Source: Candidatus Faecousia excrementipullorum (GTDB lineage Bacteria > Bacillota > Clostridia > Oscillospirales > Oscillospiraceae). Taken from it: a DNA stretch of 64,000 bases. The notes beneath the pieces are model-generated. The model did not search any database. It was not told where the DNA came from and saw only the letters and a program-made list of their open reading frames with translations. The first letter of the stretch is position 1. Each line of letters begins with the position of its first letter. The position numbers and the translations under genes are program-made. Shown here piece after piece: positions 7,816 to 17,191 of this stretch. The stretch is taken from the NCBI GenBank assembly GCA_018712825.1, contig DVGG01000046.1, positions 37,344 through 101,343 on the forward strand. The letters are read 5' to 3'.

Positions 7816-7844
7816 TTGAATTGCGTCGGAATGTGCAGTATAAT
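7816..7844 (+). promoter_or_regulatory. Sigma-A promoter for the zinc-ribbon protein
   Basis: TTGAAT (7816-7821), 17-bp spacer, perfect TATAAT (7839-7844), 59 bp before ATG 7904. The 7698-7903 gap therefore holds divergent promoters and no gene. Confidence 0.65.
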
Positions 7845-7903
7845 AACGCCATCGAAAGGGATTCCCTGCGGGGAGGTCCCAGGAAGGGAAAGGAAGGGAT
7901 TTT

Positions 7904-9703
7904 ATGTTTTGTAATCAGTGCGGCGGAAAAATTCCGGACAACGTGAAGTTCTGCCCCAACTGCGGAGCACTGGTGGGGAATATTCCCGAAGAACCGGTAG
8001 CACCGACGGCGCAGGAACCGGAGAACGGCTTTGCCTTCACCCCCCAGCCGGATTTTGACGGGCAGCCGGAAAACAAAAAGCCGAAAATGGGCAAAGGCAA
8101 GATTGCCCTGCTTGCGGTTTTGGGCGTTGTGGTGGTTGCAGCCATTGTGGCTTTGCTGAATATGAATGCCATCCGGGCATTCTTTGTCCGCAACAGCTCT
8201 CCTGCCAGCTTTATGCAGACCGTTGAAGGGGATGCCATGGGCAGCATGGTGGATTCCCTCAGCAATACATATGGCAGACTTCTGGAATCTGCCGGCAAGC
8301 CCGGAGGTTTTACAGGAAGTGTAGAGATTGAGCTGTCCGACAGCACCATGACGATGCTCAATGCCATGCTGGCCCAGCAGGGAGCCGGTTTGGATTTAAG
8401 TTGGCTGAATAATATTGTGTTCAATACCCAGACCCAGTGGGACGGCAACCGTTCTTTGGTGAATGTAGGTGTGGGCCTGGGGGATGTGGAGATTGCCGCC
8501 TTCCAGATAATCACGGATATGGAGCAGATGAAGATGTGGCTGGCGATTCCCGAGCTGAACCAGCAGTATCTTGTGATGGATCTGTCCAAGGTATATTCCA
8601 TGAGTATGCAGGTGGGAGATACCTCTGCGGTTATGCAGGAGGCACAGGCCATGCTTCGGAGCCTCCTGGAGCGTATGCCCCAGGAGGAAGTGGTCAACAG
8701 CCTGCTGAAAAAGTATATCGGCATTGTGCTGGGGTGCTTGAATGATGTGGAAAAGCAGGAAACCACCCTCCAGCTCAATGGACTGGAGCAGACCTGCACC
8801 CAGCTGAAAACCACAATCACACCGGAAAATCTCCTGGACATTGGAAAGACACTCCTCAGCGAGGTAAAATCCGATACCCAGATCAAGGATATTATCCTGG
8901 GTATGGGTGAGTTTGCCGCCGAGAATGGTGCGGTGGAAGACGGGCAGCAATTGTACGATCAGTTTGTTGCCCAGATCGACAGTCTGCTGGAGCAGCTGGA
9001 GTCCCAGAAAGACAGCCTGGTTGCCCAGGCCGGAGATGGCGTCCTGGTTGTATATCACTATGTGGATAGCCAGAACCGGATTATTGGCAGAGGTGTGGAG
9101 ATGACCAACAGCGATTCTTCCAGCGCAGGTTCTTTCTACTATTATACCGTTACCCAGGGCGACAAGTTTGCCTTTGAGGCCAATCTGGGCACGCTGGTAA
9201 TTACCGGCGATGGCACCATCAGCGGAAACCTTCTAAGCGGCGCCTATGTGCTTGCCTCTGAGGGTATGGAGATGCTGAAGGTGGATGTTACGGATTGGGA
9301 TCAGGCCCGTTGGGAGGAGGGAACTCCCAGCGGAACCATTGGCCTGTCTTTCGGCGCAGATGTACTGGGACAGGTGCCCGTGGCAGAGGAAATGGTGCCC
9401 ATGCTCAGCCAGATGCAGTTGACTTTTGCCTTTGATGTCAAGGAAGACCAGGCTGATGTGAAGGTGAGCATACTGAGCAGCGGCATGGAGATTGTTTCTC
9501 TCCACGTCAGCGGGTCTGCCACCGAAGGCGGCGAGATTTCTGTTCCTGCGGAGGGCGTGGATGTGGAAGACCAGCAGGCGCTGTCCCAGTGGCTGATGGC
9601 GTTGGATTTCAATAAGCTTTTTGAGAATCTCGCCAATGCAGGTGTACCCCAGGAATATTTGCTGGAGCTGCAACAGGTTCTGTTTGGCGGAATGGGATAC
9701 TAA
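7904..9703 (+). CDS. Zinc-ribbon, single-pass membrane protein of unknown function
   Basis: A 599-residue protein. The N-terminus is a zinc ribbon with Cys3, Cys6, Cys17 and Cys20 (CNQCG ... FCPNCG), then a short acidic Pro-rich linker, a single TM segment near 66-88, and a large external domain of about 500 residues with beta-rich, amphipathic segments and no recognised catalytic motif. The topology (cytosolic ribbon, one TM, exported body) is common among uncharacterised Firmicutes proteins. Start ATG 7904 follows AAGGAAGGG. It has its own promoter and a downstream hairpin, so it is probably monocistronic. I do not assign a function. Confidence 0.75.
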   Translation: MFCNQCGGKIPDNVKFCPNCGALVGNIPEEPVAPTAQEPENGFAFTPQPDFDGQPENKKPKMGKGKIALLAVLGVVVVAAIVALLNMNAIRAFFVRNSSPASFMQTVEGDAMGSMVDSLSNTYGRLLESAGKPGGFTGSVEIELSDSTMTMLNAMLAQQGAGLDLSWLNNIVFNTQTQWDGNRSLVNVGVGLGDVEIAAFQIITDMEQMKMWLAIPELNQQYLVMDLSKVYSMSMQVGDTSAVMQEAQAMLRSLLERMPQEEVVNSLLKKYIGIVLGCLNDVEKQETTLQLNGLEQTCTQLKTTITPENLLDIGKTLLSEVKSDTQIKDIILGMGEFAAENGAVEDGQQLYDQFVAQIDSLLEQLESQKDSLVAQAGDGVLVVYHYVDSQNRIIGRGVEMTNSDSSSAGSFYYYTVTQGDKFAFEANLGTLVITGDGTISGNLLSGAYVLASEGMEMLKVDVTDWDQARWEEGTPSGTIGLSFGADVLGQVPVAEEMVPMLSQMQLTFAFDVKEDQADVKVSILSSGMEIVSLHVSGSATEGGEISVPAEGVDVEDQQALSQWLMALDFNKLFENLANAGVPQEYLLELQQVLFGGMGY

Positions 9704-9732
9704 ACGCTGCAGACCAATGGATAAATGAAAAT

Positions 9733-9770
9733 TCGGCGCTGGTTTCGTAAGACATCAGCGCCGATTTCCT
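9733..9770 (+). terminator. Hairpin terminator after the zinc-ribbon gene
   Basis: A 9-bp GC-rich stem (9733-9741 with 9756-9764) is followed by TTTCCTT. The T run is weak, so partial read-through into the ABC operon is possible. Confidence 0.5.
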
Positions 9771-9789
9771 TACGGGAGGAGGGCAACCC

Positions 9790-10458
9790 ATGGAGATTGC
9801 GGTGAATCATATTGCAAAAAAATACCGGGGGAAGGTGGTGCTGCGGGACGTATCCTTTGAAGCCTCTGACGGCATGTGTATTGGGATTCTGGGCAGTAAC
9901 GGCTCTGGAAAGTCCACCCTTTTGTCCATACTGGCAGGCATCCAGCGGCCGGATGGGGGGAGCTTCCTCTGCGACGGCAAGGATTTGCTGAAGGACGGGA
10001 AAACCCGTTCTGCCAGAGTTGGCTATGTGCCCCAGGGGACGGCGCTGATTCCGGAGCTGACAGGGTGGGACAACCTGCTTTTGTGGTATGACAAAAAGGA
10101 TTTGCAGCAGCAGCTGACAAAAGGGGTGCTGCGGCTTCTGGAGGTGGAGGAGTTCCTTCATAAGCCGGTGTGCAAGCTCTCCGGAGGCATGAAAAAGCGC
10201 CTGTCCATCGGCTGTTCCATGGCCCGGTGCCCCCAGCTTCTGCTGCTGGATGAGCCTACGGCGGCTCTGGACCTTGCCTGTAAACAGACCATCGGCAACT
10301 ACCTGCGGGCCTACAAAAAGGCAGGGGGAATCCTGGTGCTCATTACCCATGACCCGGAGGAGCTGTCCCTTTGCGATGCCTGGTATATTTTGAAGGATGG
10401 CGTGCTGGAAGCCTATGCCTATGATGGGAACATCCAAAAACTGGTGGAGAATATGTAG
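9790..10458 (+). CDS. ABC-2 type exporter ATP-binding protein
   Basis: A 222-residue ATPase of the CcmA/drug-exporter type: Walker A GSNGSGKST at about 38-46, Q-loop in YVPQGTALIPELTG, LSGGMKKRLSIG signature and LLLDEPTAALD Walker B. It is followed 3 bp later by the first of two permease genes. ATG 9790 is preceded by GGGAGGAGGG. The unit resembles three-gene exporters in which one ATPase serves two different ABC-2 permeases. The exported substrate (drug, peptide, polysaccharide or lipid) is unknown. Confidence 0.9.
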   Translation: MEIAVNHIAKKYRGKVVLRDVSFEASDGMCIGILGSNGSGKSTLLSILAGIQRPDGGSFLCDGKDLLKDGKTRSARVGYVPQGTALIPELTGWDNLLLWYDKKDLQQQLTKGVLRLLEVEEFLHKPVCKLSGGMKKRLSIGCSMARCPQLLLLDEPTAALDLACKQTIGNYLRAYKKAGGILVLITHDPEELSLCDAWYILKDGVLEAYAYDGNIQKLVENM

Positions 10459-10461
10459 CTT

Positions 10462-11685
10462 ATGAAACGATATTGGAAGGTGCAGCTGCGGCGGCTGATC
10501 CGCCCTCTGCCCTGGGCGCTTCTGACGGTGCTGGTGATTCTGGCAGCTCTTTTGCTGCTGGCCCGGGGCGTGATGGAGGACGCCCGGCAGGACCATCAGA
10601 AGATGAAAGTGGCGGTGGTGGGCATACAGGAGGACCCGTTGCTGCAAATGGGCCTCGTTGCCCTGCAAAATATGGATGCTTCCCGGTACTCCCTGGAACT
10701 GCTGGAAATGGACGAGGCCCAGGCCAAAGCAGCGCTGGAAAAAGGTGAGATTGCCGGTTACGGAGTCATCCCCCCGGACTTTGCCCAGGAGGCCATGTAC
10801 GGCCATTTCCTGCCCATTACCTTTGTCACCACCCCGGGTTCTGCCGGGATGGTCTCGGTTCTGAAAGAGGAGATTACGGCTGCAATAGAAGAAATTCTGG
10901 TGACGGCTCAAAAGGGAATTTATGGCAGCTGGAACCTGCTGACAGACCATGGGCTGGAAGGGGAGGCACAGGGGATTGTCAACGGCATCAGCCTGACCTA
11001 TGTGGAGCTGGTGCTGGCCCGAAACCGGGTATATACCCTGGAGGAGCTGGGCATCTCCCAGGGACTGACCCTGGTGCAGCATATGGCCCTGGGGATTCTT
11101 GTTGTGTTTTTGATGCTGGCTGCTTTGTGCTACAGCCCTGTGTTGGTGGGAGGGGAGCACACCCTTTCCCGACTTCTTGCCTCCCGTGGGGTGGGTGCCG
11201 GGAAGCAGATTCTGGCAGAATTGGGAAGCTTTCTTGTAAGCTTCAGCCTGCTGCTCCTGTGCGCCGGGGCTCTGGGCTTGCTTGCGGCCCATCTGGGAGG
11301 CTTCTCCCTGCCGTCGGTAAAAACCCTTCTTTTCTGGGTGTGGACAGCCCTTCCGGTGGTGGTGATGGTGGCTGCCTGGAGCTTTTTTCTGTTCTCCCTT
11401 GCCAAAGAGCTGGTAAGCGGTGTGCTGCTGGTGGCGCTTCTCTCTCTGGCTTTGTGCTTTGCAGGCGGCTGTATGTACCCGGCTTCCTTTTTCCCGGACG
11501 CAGTCCGGCAGACTGCCCGGTTCTTGCCCACAGGACTTGCCATGGAGCAGCTGTCCTGCTGCGTGACCGGAGGGCAGGGAAGTGGCGGCTGGCTGCTTTT
11601 GTATAGTGCCGGTTTTGCAGCCCTTACCTGGCTGCACAGAGTCGGCAGTATTTTGGGAGGTGGCAGCGTTGCAGCACCGGAATAA
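10462..11685 (+). CDS. ABC-2 type exporter permease 1
   Basis: A 407-residue membrane protein with the ABC2_membrane_3 layout: one TM at about 12-32, an external domain to about 205, then five to six TM segments. It lies 3 bp after the ATPase gene and its end overlaps the proposed TTG start of permease 2, so translation is likely coupled. The C-terminal residues (after about 390) are read in one frame while the second permease starts in another. Confidence 0.82.
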   Translation: MKRYWKVQLRRLIRPLPWALLTVLVILAALLLLARGVMEDARQDHQKMKVAVVGIQEDPLLQMGLVALQNMDASRYSLELLEMDEAQAKAALEKGEIAGYGVIPPDFAQEAMYGHFLPITFVTTPGSAGMVSVLKEEITAAIEEILVTAQKGIYGSWNLLTDHGLEGEAQGIVNGISLTYVELVLARNRVYTLEELGISQGLTLVQHMALGILVVFLMLAALCYSPVLVGGEHTLSRLLASRGVGAGKQILAELGSFLVSFSLLLLCAGALGLLAAHLGGFSLPSVKTLLFWVWTALPVVVMVAAWSFFLFSLAKELVSGVLLVALLSLALCFAGGCMYPASFFPDAVRQTARFLPTGLAMEQLSCCVTGGQGSGGWLLLYSAGFAALTWLHRVGSILGGGSVAAPE

Positions 11686-12814
11686 AGGACTTGTGTGGAC
11701 TTGGCTGCTTACCAAGCGGCTGTATAAAAAGTGGACGTTCCTGTTGCTTCTGGCTCTGATACCTGCCTTGGTGCTGGGCTATGGACTGGTGGACAAGGGG
11801 GATGCGGGCGTGCTGACCATCGCCCTGTCCTGCCAGGACTGGGAGGATGAGGCTGCGGCGGAGATGGTGAACAGTCTTCAAAGCGGCTCCCAGCTGATTC
11901 GCTTTCAGGTTTATCCCACGGAGGACGCAGCTGAGGATGCGGTAAAATCCGCCCAGGCGGATGCAGCCTGGATTTTTCTGGAGGGTACCCGGGAGCGGCT
12001 GGAGGCTTTCGCCCATGGATTTTCCAACCGGGATGCCTTTATCCGGGTGGTGGAGCGGGAAGAATCGGTTTCCACCATTTTAGCCAGAGAAAAGCTGTCT
12101 GCTGCCGCCTATACCCAGGTGGGAGAGGCACTGTATGTCCGGTACCTGCGGGAAAATGTTCCGGCGCTGGAAGGGGTTTCTCAGGAGGAGTTTCTGGAAT
12201 ATTTCCGGCAGGTGAATCTGAACGGGCAGCTCTTCACCTTTGCCTCCCATGGCCGGGACACAAACTCCCGGGAGGCTTCCTATCTGACCGCTCCGGTGCG
12301 GGGGCTTCTGGCAGTGGTGGTGGTTCTTGCCGGACTGGCAGGTGCTATGTATTACCAGCAGGACAAGGCCGTGGGAACCTTCGCCCGGGTCCCGGAAAAC
12401 CGGGGATTTCTCTTGGAAATGGGCAGCCAACTGCTGATTCTTGCAAATGTGCTGGGGGCTGCCCAGCTGGCACTGGTTCTGACGGGAGATGCCCGGGGCT
12501 TCTGGCCGGAGACGGGGGCTTTTGTGGTGTTTCTGTTTGCCTGCCTGGGGTTTTCCATGCTTCTTGGCACCCTGCTTCCCCGCCGAAACGCCATGGCCGT
12601 TGCCCTGCCGGTGATTGCAGTAGCCATGCTGGCGGTGTGCCCTGTATTCTTTGACCTGGGATTCCTGCGAAGGTTCCAGCTCCTTTTCCCGCCTACCTAT
12701 TTCCTCCGGGGACTGTACCAGCCCCAATATCTGCTGTGGGGACTGGTGTATGGAAGCGTGACCCTGCTGAGCGCCTTTGTTTTGGGGAAAATTCCGGGAA
12801 ACCGTCGAATTTAG
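11669..12814 (+). CDS. ABC-2 type exporter permease 2
   Basis: Like permease 1: an N-terminal TM (WTFLLLLALIPALVLGYGL), an external domain of about 170 residues, then about six TMs at the C-terminus. I propose TTG 11669, because GGGAGG lies eight bases before it and the sequence then matches a normal ABC-2 N-terminus. The in-frame ATG at 11582 would lie deep inside the previous gene and add unrelated residues. The length is then 381 residues. It probably forms a heterodimer with permease 1. Confidence 0.78.
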   Translation: MQHRNKGLVWTWLLTKRLYKKWTFLLLLALIPALVLGYGLVDKGDAGVLTIALSCQDWEDEAAAEMVNSLQSGSQLIRFQVYPTEDAAEDAVKSAQADAAWIFLEGTRERLEAFAHGFSNRDAFIRVVEREESVSTILAREKLSAAAYTQVGEALYVRYLRENVPALEGVSQEEFLEYFRQVNLNGQLFTFASHGRDTNSREASYLTAPVRGLLAVVVVLAGLAGAMYYQQDKAVGTFARVPENRGFLLEMGSQLLILANVLGAAQLALVLTGDARGFWPETGAFVVFLFACLGFSMLLGTLLPRRNAMAVALPVIAVAMLAVCPVFFDLGFLRRFQLLFPPTYFLRGLYQPQYLLWGLVYGSVTLLSAFVLGKIPGNRRI

Positions 12815-12883
12815 ACTGGAAATATTTTTCCGCCGTGCTATAATTTATGTTAAAACTCCCCGCAAAGAGAAAGGTCTGGTAAA

Positions 12884-14245
12884 GTGGATAATCAGAAGGA
12901 ATTTTTGGGAACGGAGCCGGTGGGAAAACTCCTGGTCAAGCTGGCAATCCCGGCGGTGACGGCTCAGTTGATCAATATGCTCTATAACATCGTGGACCGG
13001 ATTTACATCGGCCATATGCCGGGAAACGGCAATTTGGCTCTAACCGGCGTGGGCGTGTGTATGCCCATTATCATGATTGTGTCGGCTTTTGCCGCCCTCA
13101 TCAGCAACGGCGGTGCCCCTATGGCTTCCATCGCTATGGGCCGGAAGGAGCATGACCACGCAGAGAAGATTCTGGGCAACTGCTTCCTGCTGCAAATTCT
13201 CATTTCCGTGGTGCTGACAGCGGCGCTGCTCCTTTGGAACCGGCCTCTTCTTTACACCTTCGGTGCCAGCGACAATACCATTGGCTATGCCGTGGATTAC
13301 ATGAATATCTACGCCATCGGCACCATTTTCGTCCAGCTGACTTTGGGTATGAACGCCTTTATTACCGCCCAGGGCTTTGCCAAAACGGGAATGCTTACGG
13401 TGCTGGTGGGTGCAGTGTGCAATATCGTTCTGGACCCAATTTTCATCTACGGACTGTCCATGGGCGTCAAGGGTGCAGCCCTTGCCACCATTTTGTCCCA
13501 GGCCATTTCCTGCCTGTGGGTTCTGTGCTTCCTCCGGGGAAAGACCACCCTCCTGAAGCTGCAAAAATCCACCATCGGCCTGAGCCGGAAGGTGATTGTT
13601 CCTTGTATCATGCTGGGAATGTCCACCTTCGTGATGCAGGCCAGCGAAAGCGTCATTGCGGTATGCTTCAATTCCTCTTTGAAGCACTATGGCGGAGACC
13701 TGGCGGTAGGCGCCATGACCATTCTTACCAGCGTCATGCAGTTTGCCATGCTGCCCCTGCAGGGATTGGGCCAGGGAGCCCAGCCCATCACCAGCTATAA
13801 CTACGGCGCGAAAAAGCCCGACCGTGTGCGGAAAACCTATAAGCTTCTGCTGAGGGTGTGCCTGACTTACTCCGTTCTGTTTTGGGCGGCGGTTATGCTC
13901 ATGCCCCGGGTGTTTGCCGGAATCTTTACCCCCAACCCGGAGCTTCTGGACTTTACCGCAAAGGTTATGCGGATCTATTTTGGCGGTGTGGTGATTTTCG
14001 GAATCCAGATGTCCTGCCAGATGACCTTTGTGTCCATCGGCTATGCAGGCTGTTCCATCACGGTTGCCGTCATGCGGAAGTTTATCCTGCTGCTGCCTCT
14101 TATCTACCTGATGCCCCACCTGGTAGATAACCCTACCATGGGCGTGTATATGGCAGAGCCCATTGCAGATGTGCTGGCGGTTACCTTCACGGCAATCCTG
14201 TTCTCGGTGCAGTTTAGAAAAGCTCTGAAAAAGCTGGAAAACTAA
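12884..14245 (+). CDS. MATE-family multidrug/cation efflux pump
   Basis: A 453-residue, 12-TM transporter of the MATE superfamily (DinF/NorM-like). It opens with the typical GKLLVKLAIPAVTAQLINMLYNIVDRIYIG and carries a second half-repeat beginning near residue 240 (GMSTFVMQASESV). GTG 12884 is the start, with GAGAAAGG upstream. A TATAAT at 12839-12844 may be its own -10 box, although a good -35 is not clear. It extrudes cationic compounds by Na+ or H+ antiport in known relatives; the substrate here is unknown. Confidence 0.88.
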   Translation: MDNQKEFLGTEPVGKLLVKLAIPAVTAQLINMLYNIVDRIYIGHMPGNGNLALTGVGVCMPIIMIVSAFAALISNGGAPMASIAMGRKEHDHAEKILGNCFLLQILISVVLTAALLLWNRPLLYTFGASDNTIGYAVDYMNIYAIGTIFVQLTLGMNAFITAQGFAKTGMLTVLVGAVCNIVLDPIFIYGLSMGVKGAALATILSQAISCLWVLCFLRGKTTLLKLQKSTIGLSRKVIVPCIMLGMSTFVMQASESVIAVCFNSSLKHYGGDLAVGAMTILTSVMQFAMLPLQGLGQGAQPITSYNYGAKKPDRVRKTYKLLLRVCLTYSVLFWAAVMLMPRVFAGIFTPNPELLDFTAKVMRIYFGGVVIFGIQMSCQMTFVSIGYAGCSITVAVMRKFILLLPLIYLMPHLVDNPTMGVYMAEPIADVLAVTFTAILFSVQFRKALKKLEN

Positions 14246-14248
14246 AAA

Positions 14249-14280
14249 AAGCGCTGCTGAAAACCAGCAGCGCTTCTTCT
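14249..14280. terminator. Bidirectional terminator between MATE gene and phoB
   Basis: An 11-bp stem (14249-14259 with 14265-14275) is flanked by A7 on the left and a T-rich stretch on the right. It serves the plus-strand MATE gene and the minus-strand pst-pho operon. Confidence 0.75.
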
Positions 14281-14947
14281 ATTTTATGGACAGACGATAG
14301 CCTACATTTCGTACCGTTTCAATGCAGTTTCCGTAGTTCCCCAGCTTTTGCCGCAGGGTGCGGATGTGCATATCCACCGTCCGGGTTTCTCCCAGAAAGT
14401 CTGTTTCCCACACATCCTTCAGAAGCTGCTCCCGGGAAAATGCGGTGCCCGGATTGCGCATGAGCTGCCGCAGCAATGAGAATTCCCGGAAGGTCAGGTG
14501 CAGCCGCTCTCCGTCGGCGGTGGCCACATAGGACTGGGTGTCCAGAGTCAGCCCCTGGTATTGGAGGAGGGTCGGCTGCTGGGGCCGGAACCGGCGCAGA
14601 ACAGCCTTGACTCTTGATACCATTTCCATCATGCCGTAGGGCTTTACCAGATAGTCGTCCGCTCCAATATCCAGGCAGCGGATTTTGTCATACTCCGAGC
14701 CCTTGGCCGTTGCCATAATCACGGGAATGTTCTGCAGCTTCGGGCTTTTTTTCATGTTTTCCAGCAGGGTAACCCCATCTATGCCCGGCAGCATCACATC
14801 CAGGAGCACCAGCTCCGGCTGCTCTTTTTGCAAGGTTTCCCAGAAGGAAAGCCCGTCGGAAAAGCCCTGGGCTTTCAATCCGGTGGAATTGAGGGCGTAA
14901 ACCGCAATGTCCCGGATGCTGGCATCATCCTCTACACACCAGATCAT
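14279..14947 (-). CDS. phoB: PhoB/PhoP-type response regulator
   Basis: A 222-residue OmpR-family regulator. The receiver domain has the acidic pair in CVEDDAS, phospho-acceptor Asp50 in LVLLDVMLPG, and Lys in VKPYGMMEMV. The DNA-binding winged helix has the TFREFSLLRQLM and VDMHIRTLRQKLG signatures. It overlaps phoU by 4 bp as the last gene of the pst operon, which supports a phosphate role. No cognate phoR lies next to it, which is unusual for this arrangement. Confidence 0.85.
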   Translation of the reverse strand: MIWCVEDDASIRDIAVYALNSTGLKAQGFSDGLSFWETLQKEQPELVLLDVMLPGIDGVTLLENMKKSPKLQNIPVIMATAKGSEYDKIRCLDIGADDYLVKPYGMMEMVSRVKAVLRRFRPQQPTLLQYQGLTLDTQSYVATADGERLHLTFREFSLLRQLMRNPGTAFSREQLLKDVWETDFLGETRTVDMHIRTLRQKLGNYGNCIETVRNVGYRLSIK

Positions 14948-15594
14948 ACAGACTCTTCTTCATGCTTTCCGGTGATGGAGAAGATAACCCACTCGGCAAT
15001 GTTGGTGGCGTGATCGCCGATACGCTCCAGGTACTTGGCAATCATGAGAAGATCCAGGGCATACTCTCCGTCCTGGGGCTGCTGGGCAATCCAGCCAATC
15101 AAATCCTTTTTGATTGCGGCAAAGTAGTTGTCCACCACATCGTCCTCCTGGATGGCTTTCTCTGCCAGAGCCAGATCCTTGCGCACATAGGCATCCACGC
15201 TGTCCACCACCATACCGATGGCAGCTCTGGCCATCTTCTGAATCTGGGTGTGGGTGTCCCCGGTGCGTCCGCCCAGATAGGTGATGATTTCCGCAATATC
15301 CTCTGCCTGGTCGCCAATGCGCTCCATGTCGGTGATAATCTTGAGGGCTGCGGAGATAACCCGCAAATCCCGGGCCACGGGCTGCTGATGCAGAATCAGC
15401 TTCAGGCACAGAGCCTCAATGTCCCGCTCCTTCTGGTCGATTTCCTGGGCCACAGGCTGAATGTTCTTTTTCAGGTCCGGGTCCCAATCCACCATGGACT
15501 GGGAAACCTTGGAGAGGATATCCTCACACAATGCACCCATCAGGGTCAGCTCTCTGTTAAGCAGCGCCAGCTGCTGATCGAAACGACTTCTCAT
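14944..15594 (-). CDS. phoU: Phosphate signalling protein PhoU
   Basis: A 216-residue PhoU with two three-helix repeats and the metal-binding E/DxxxD-type motifs (LKIITDMERIGDQAEDIAE and IAKYLERIGDHATNIAEW). It links the Pst transporter to the PhoR/PhoB system and limits phosphate uptake. It overlaps pstB by 1 bp and phoB by 4 bp, so it is fully embedded in the operon. Confidence 0.95.
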   Translation of the reverse strand: MRSRFDQQLALLNRELTLMGALCEDILSKVSQSMVDWDPDLKKNIQPVAQEIDQKERDIEALCLKLILHQQPVARDLRVISAALKIITDMERIGDQAEDIAEIITYLGGRTGDTHTQIQKMARAAIGMVVDSVDAYVRKDLALAEKAIQEDDVVDNYFAAIKKDLIGWIAQQPQDGEYALDLLMIAKYLERIGDHATNIAEWVIFSITGKHEEESV

Positions 15595-16349
15595 TATCCA
15601 AACCTCCCGGTGATGTAATCTTCTGTCCGCTTGTCCCTGGGCTGGGAGAACATCTCGTCGGTCTTGCCGAACTCAATCAGATCTCCCAGGAGGAAGAAGC
15701 CGGTGTAATCGGAAATACGCACGGCCTGCTGCATATTGTGGGTGACAATCACGATGGTGTACTTGCTCTTCAGATCCATGGCCAGCTCCTCAATCCGGGA
15801 GGTGGAGATGGGGTCCAGTGCAGAGGTGGGCTCATCCATCAGCAGCACCTTGGGCTCCACAGCCAGAGCCCGGGCGATGCACAGACGCTGCTGCTGTCCG
15901 CCGGACATACCCAGAGCGTTCTTTTTCAGCCGGTCCTTCACCTCGTCCCAGATGGCAGCACCCCGCAGAGCCTTTTCCACAATTTCGTCCAGCTCCGCCC
16001 GCTTGGTAATGCCATGGGTTCTGGGGCCGTAGGCCACATTGTCATAGATGCTCATGGGGAAGGGATTGGGCTTCTGAAACACCATACCCACTTCCTTCCG
16101 CAGGTCGTTTACATCCTGACTTTTGGCAAAGATGTCCTTGCCCTGGAAGGTGACCTTGCCGGTGATTTTTACCTCGGGAATCAGGTCGTTCATCCGGTTC
16201 AGGGTCTTCAGGAAGGTGGACTTGCCGCAGCCGGAAGGCCCGATGAGGGCGGTAATGCTGTTTTCCGGGATGTTCATGTTGATATTCTTCAGTGCCTGAA
16301 ACTGGCCGTACCAAAGGCACAGATCCTGGGCGGAAATAATATTGCTCAT
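15594..16349 (-). CDS. pstB: Phosphate ABC transporter ATP-binding protein
   Basis: 251 residues, the usual PstB length. Walker A is GPSGCGKST, with [21 protein letters not shown] after the Q-loop (a PstB hallmark), the [16 protein letters not shown] signature and [12 protein letters not shown]. It drives high-affinity phosphate import with PstC and PstA. It overlaps pstA by 4 bp (ATGA). Confidence 0.97.
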   Translation of the reverse strand: MSNIISAQDLCLWYGQFQALKNINMNIPENSITALIGPSGCGKSTFLKTLNRMNDLIPEVKITGKVTFQGKDIFAKSQDVNDLRKEVGMVFQKPNPFPMSIYDNVAYGPRTHGITKRAELDEIVEKALRGAAIWDEVKDRLKKNALGMSGGQQQRLCIARALAVEPKVLLMDEPTSALDPISTSRIEELAMDLKSKYTIVIVTHNMQQAVRISDYTGFFLLGDLIEFGKTDEMFSQPRDKRTEDYITGRFG

Positions 16350-17188
16350 AGACTTCTCCTCTTTGCAAAGTATTTGCCAACAACTGTAGCGGCAAGATTG
16401 ATAATCACCGTCAGCACCATCAAAATGGCGGCGATGGCAAAGGCAACTCCAAATTCACCCTGCTCCTTTGCGTAGAAATACAGGGCAACGGTCAAGGTGG
16501 CGCCGGGGCTGGCCAGACCGTCAAACAGGCCGTTAAGCACATGGGCAAAGCCTGCGGTATACAAAAGGGCAGCGGACTCGCCCAGAATCCGTCCCACGGT
16601 AAGAATACAGCCGGTGACCACGCCGTCCACACAACCGGGCAGCACCACGGTGCGAATCACACGCCATTTACCGGCACCCAGTCCGAAAGCACCTTCCCGG
16701 TAGGACTGGGGAACGGTTTTCAGGCTCTCCTGGGTGGTACGCATAATGGTGGGAAGATTCATAATCACCAAGGTCAGGCTGCCTGCCATCAGACAGCTTC
16801 CCATGTTGTTGGAGAAAATCAGCATACCCACAAGACCGTAGATGATGGAGGGGATACCGGAAAGGGTCTCGGCAGCGTATTCAATCACTGCCACCAGCTT
16901 CTTGTTGGCTGCGTATTCCGTCAGATACACGGCAGCGCCCACACCCAGGGGGATAATGATAATGAGGGTCGCCAGCACGATGTAAACCGTATTGAGAATA
17001 TCCGGCAGAATACCAATCCGGTCAGACAGATAGCTGGGGGAGGTGGAAAGCAGCTCCCAGCTGATGTTGGGGAAACCCTGCATCAGCACATAGACCAGGA
17101 GGAAAATAACCAGCGCAGCGGTGATGCCGGTGCAAAGCCACATCAGAAACCGCATGATGCCAATATAGGCAGATCTTTTTGTAGACAT
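16346..17188 (-). CDS. pstA: Phosphate ABC transporter permease PstA
   Basis: 280 residues, six TMs, with the BPD_transp_1 EAA loop ([23 protein letters not shown]). It partners PstC in the membrane channel. It starts 3 bp after the pstC stop and overlaps pstB, so it is co-translated. Confidence 0.95.
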   Translation of the reverse strand: MSTKRSAYIGIMRFLMWLCTGITAALVIFLLVYVLMQGFPNISWELLSTSPSYLSDRIGILPDILNTVYIVLATLIIIIPLGVGAAVYLTEYAANKKLVAVIEYAAETLSGIPSIIYGLVGMLIFSNNMGSCLMAGSLTLVIMNLPTIMRTTQESLKTVPQSYREGAFGLGAGKWRVIRTVVLPGCVDGVVTGCILTVGRILGESAALLYTAGFAHVLNGLFDGLASPGATLTVALYFYAKEQGEFGVAFAIAAILMVLTVIINLAATVVGKYFAKRRSL

Positions 17189-17191
17189 GAC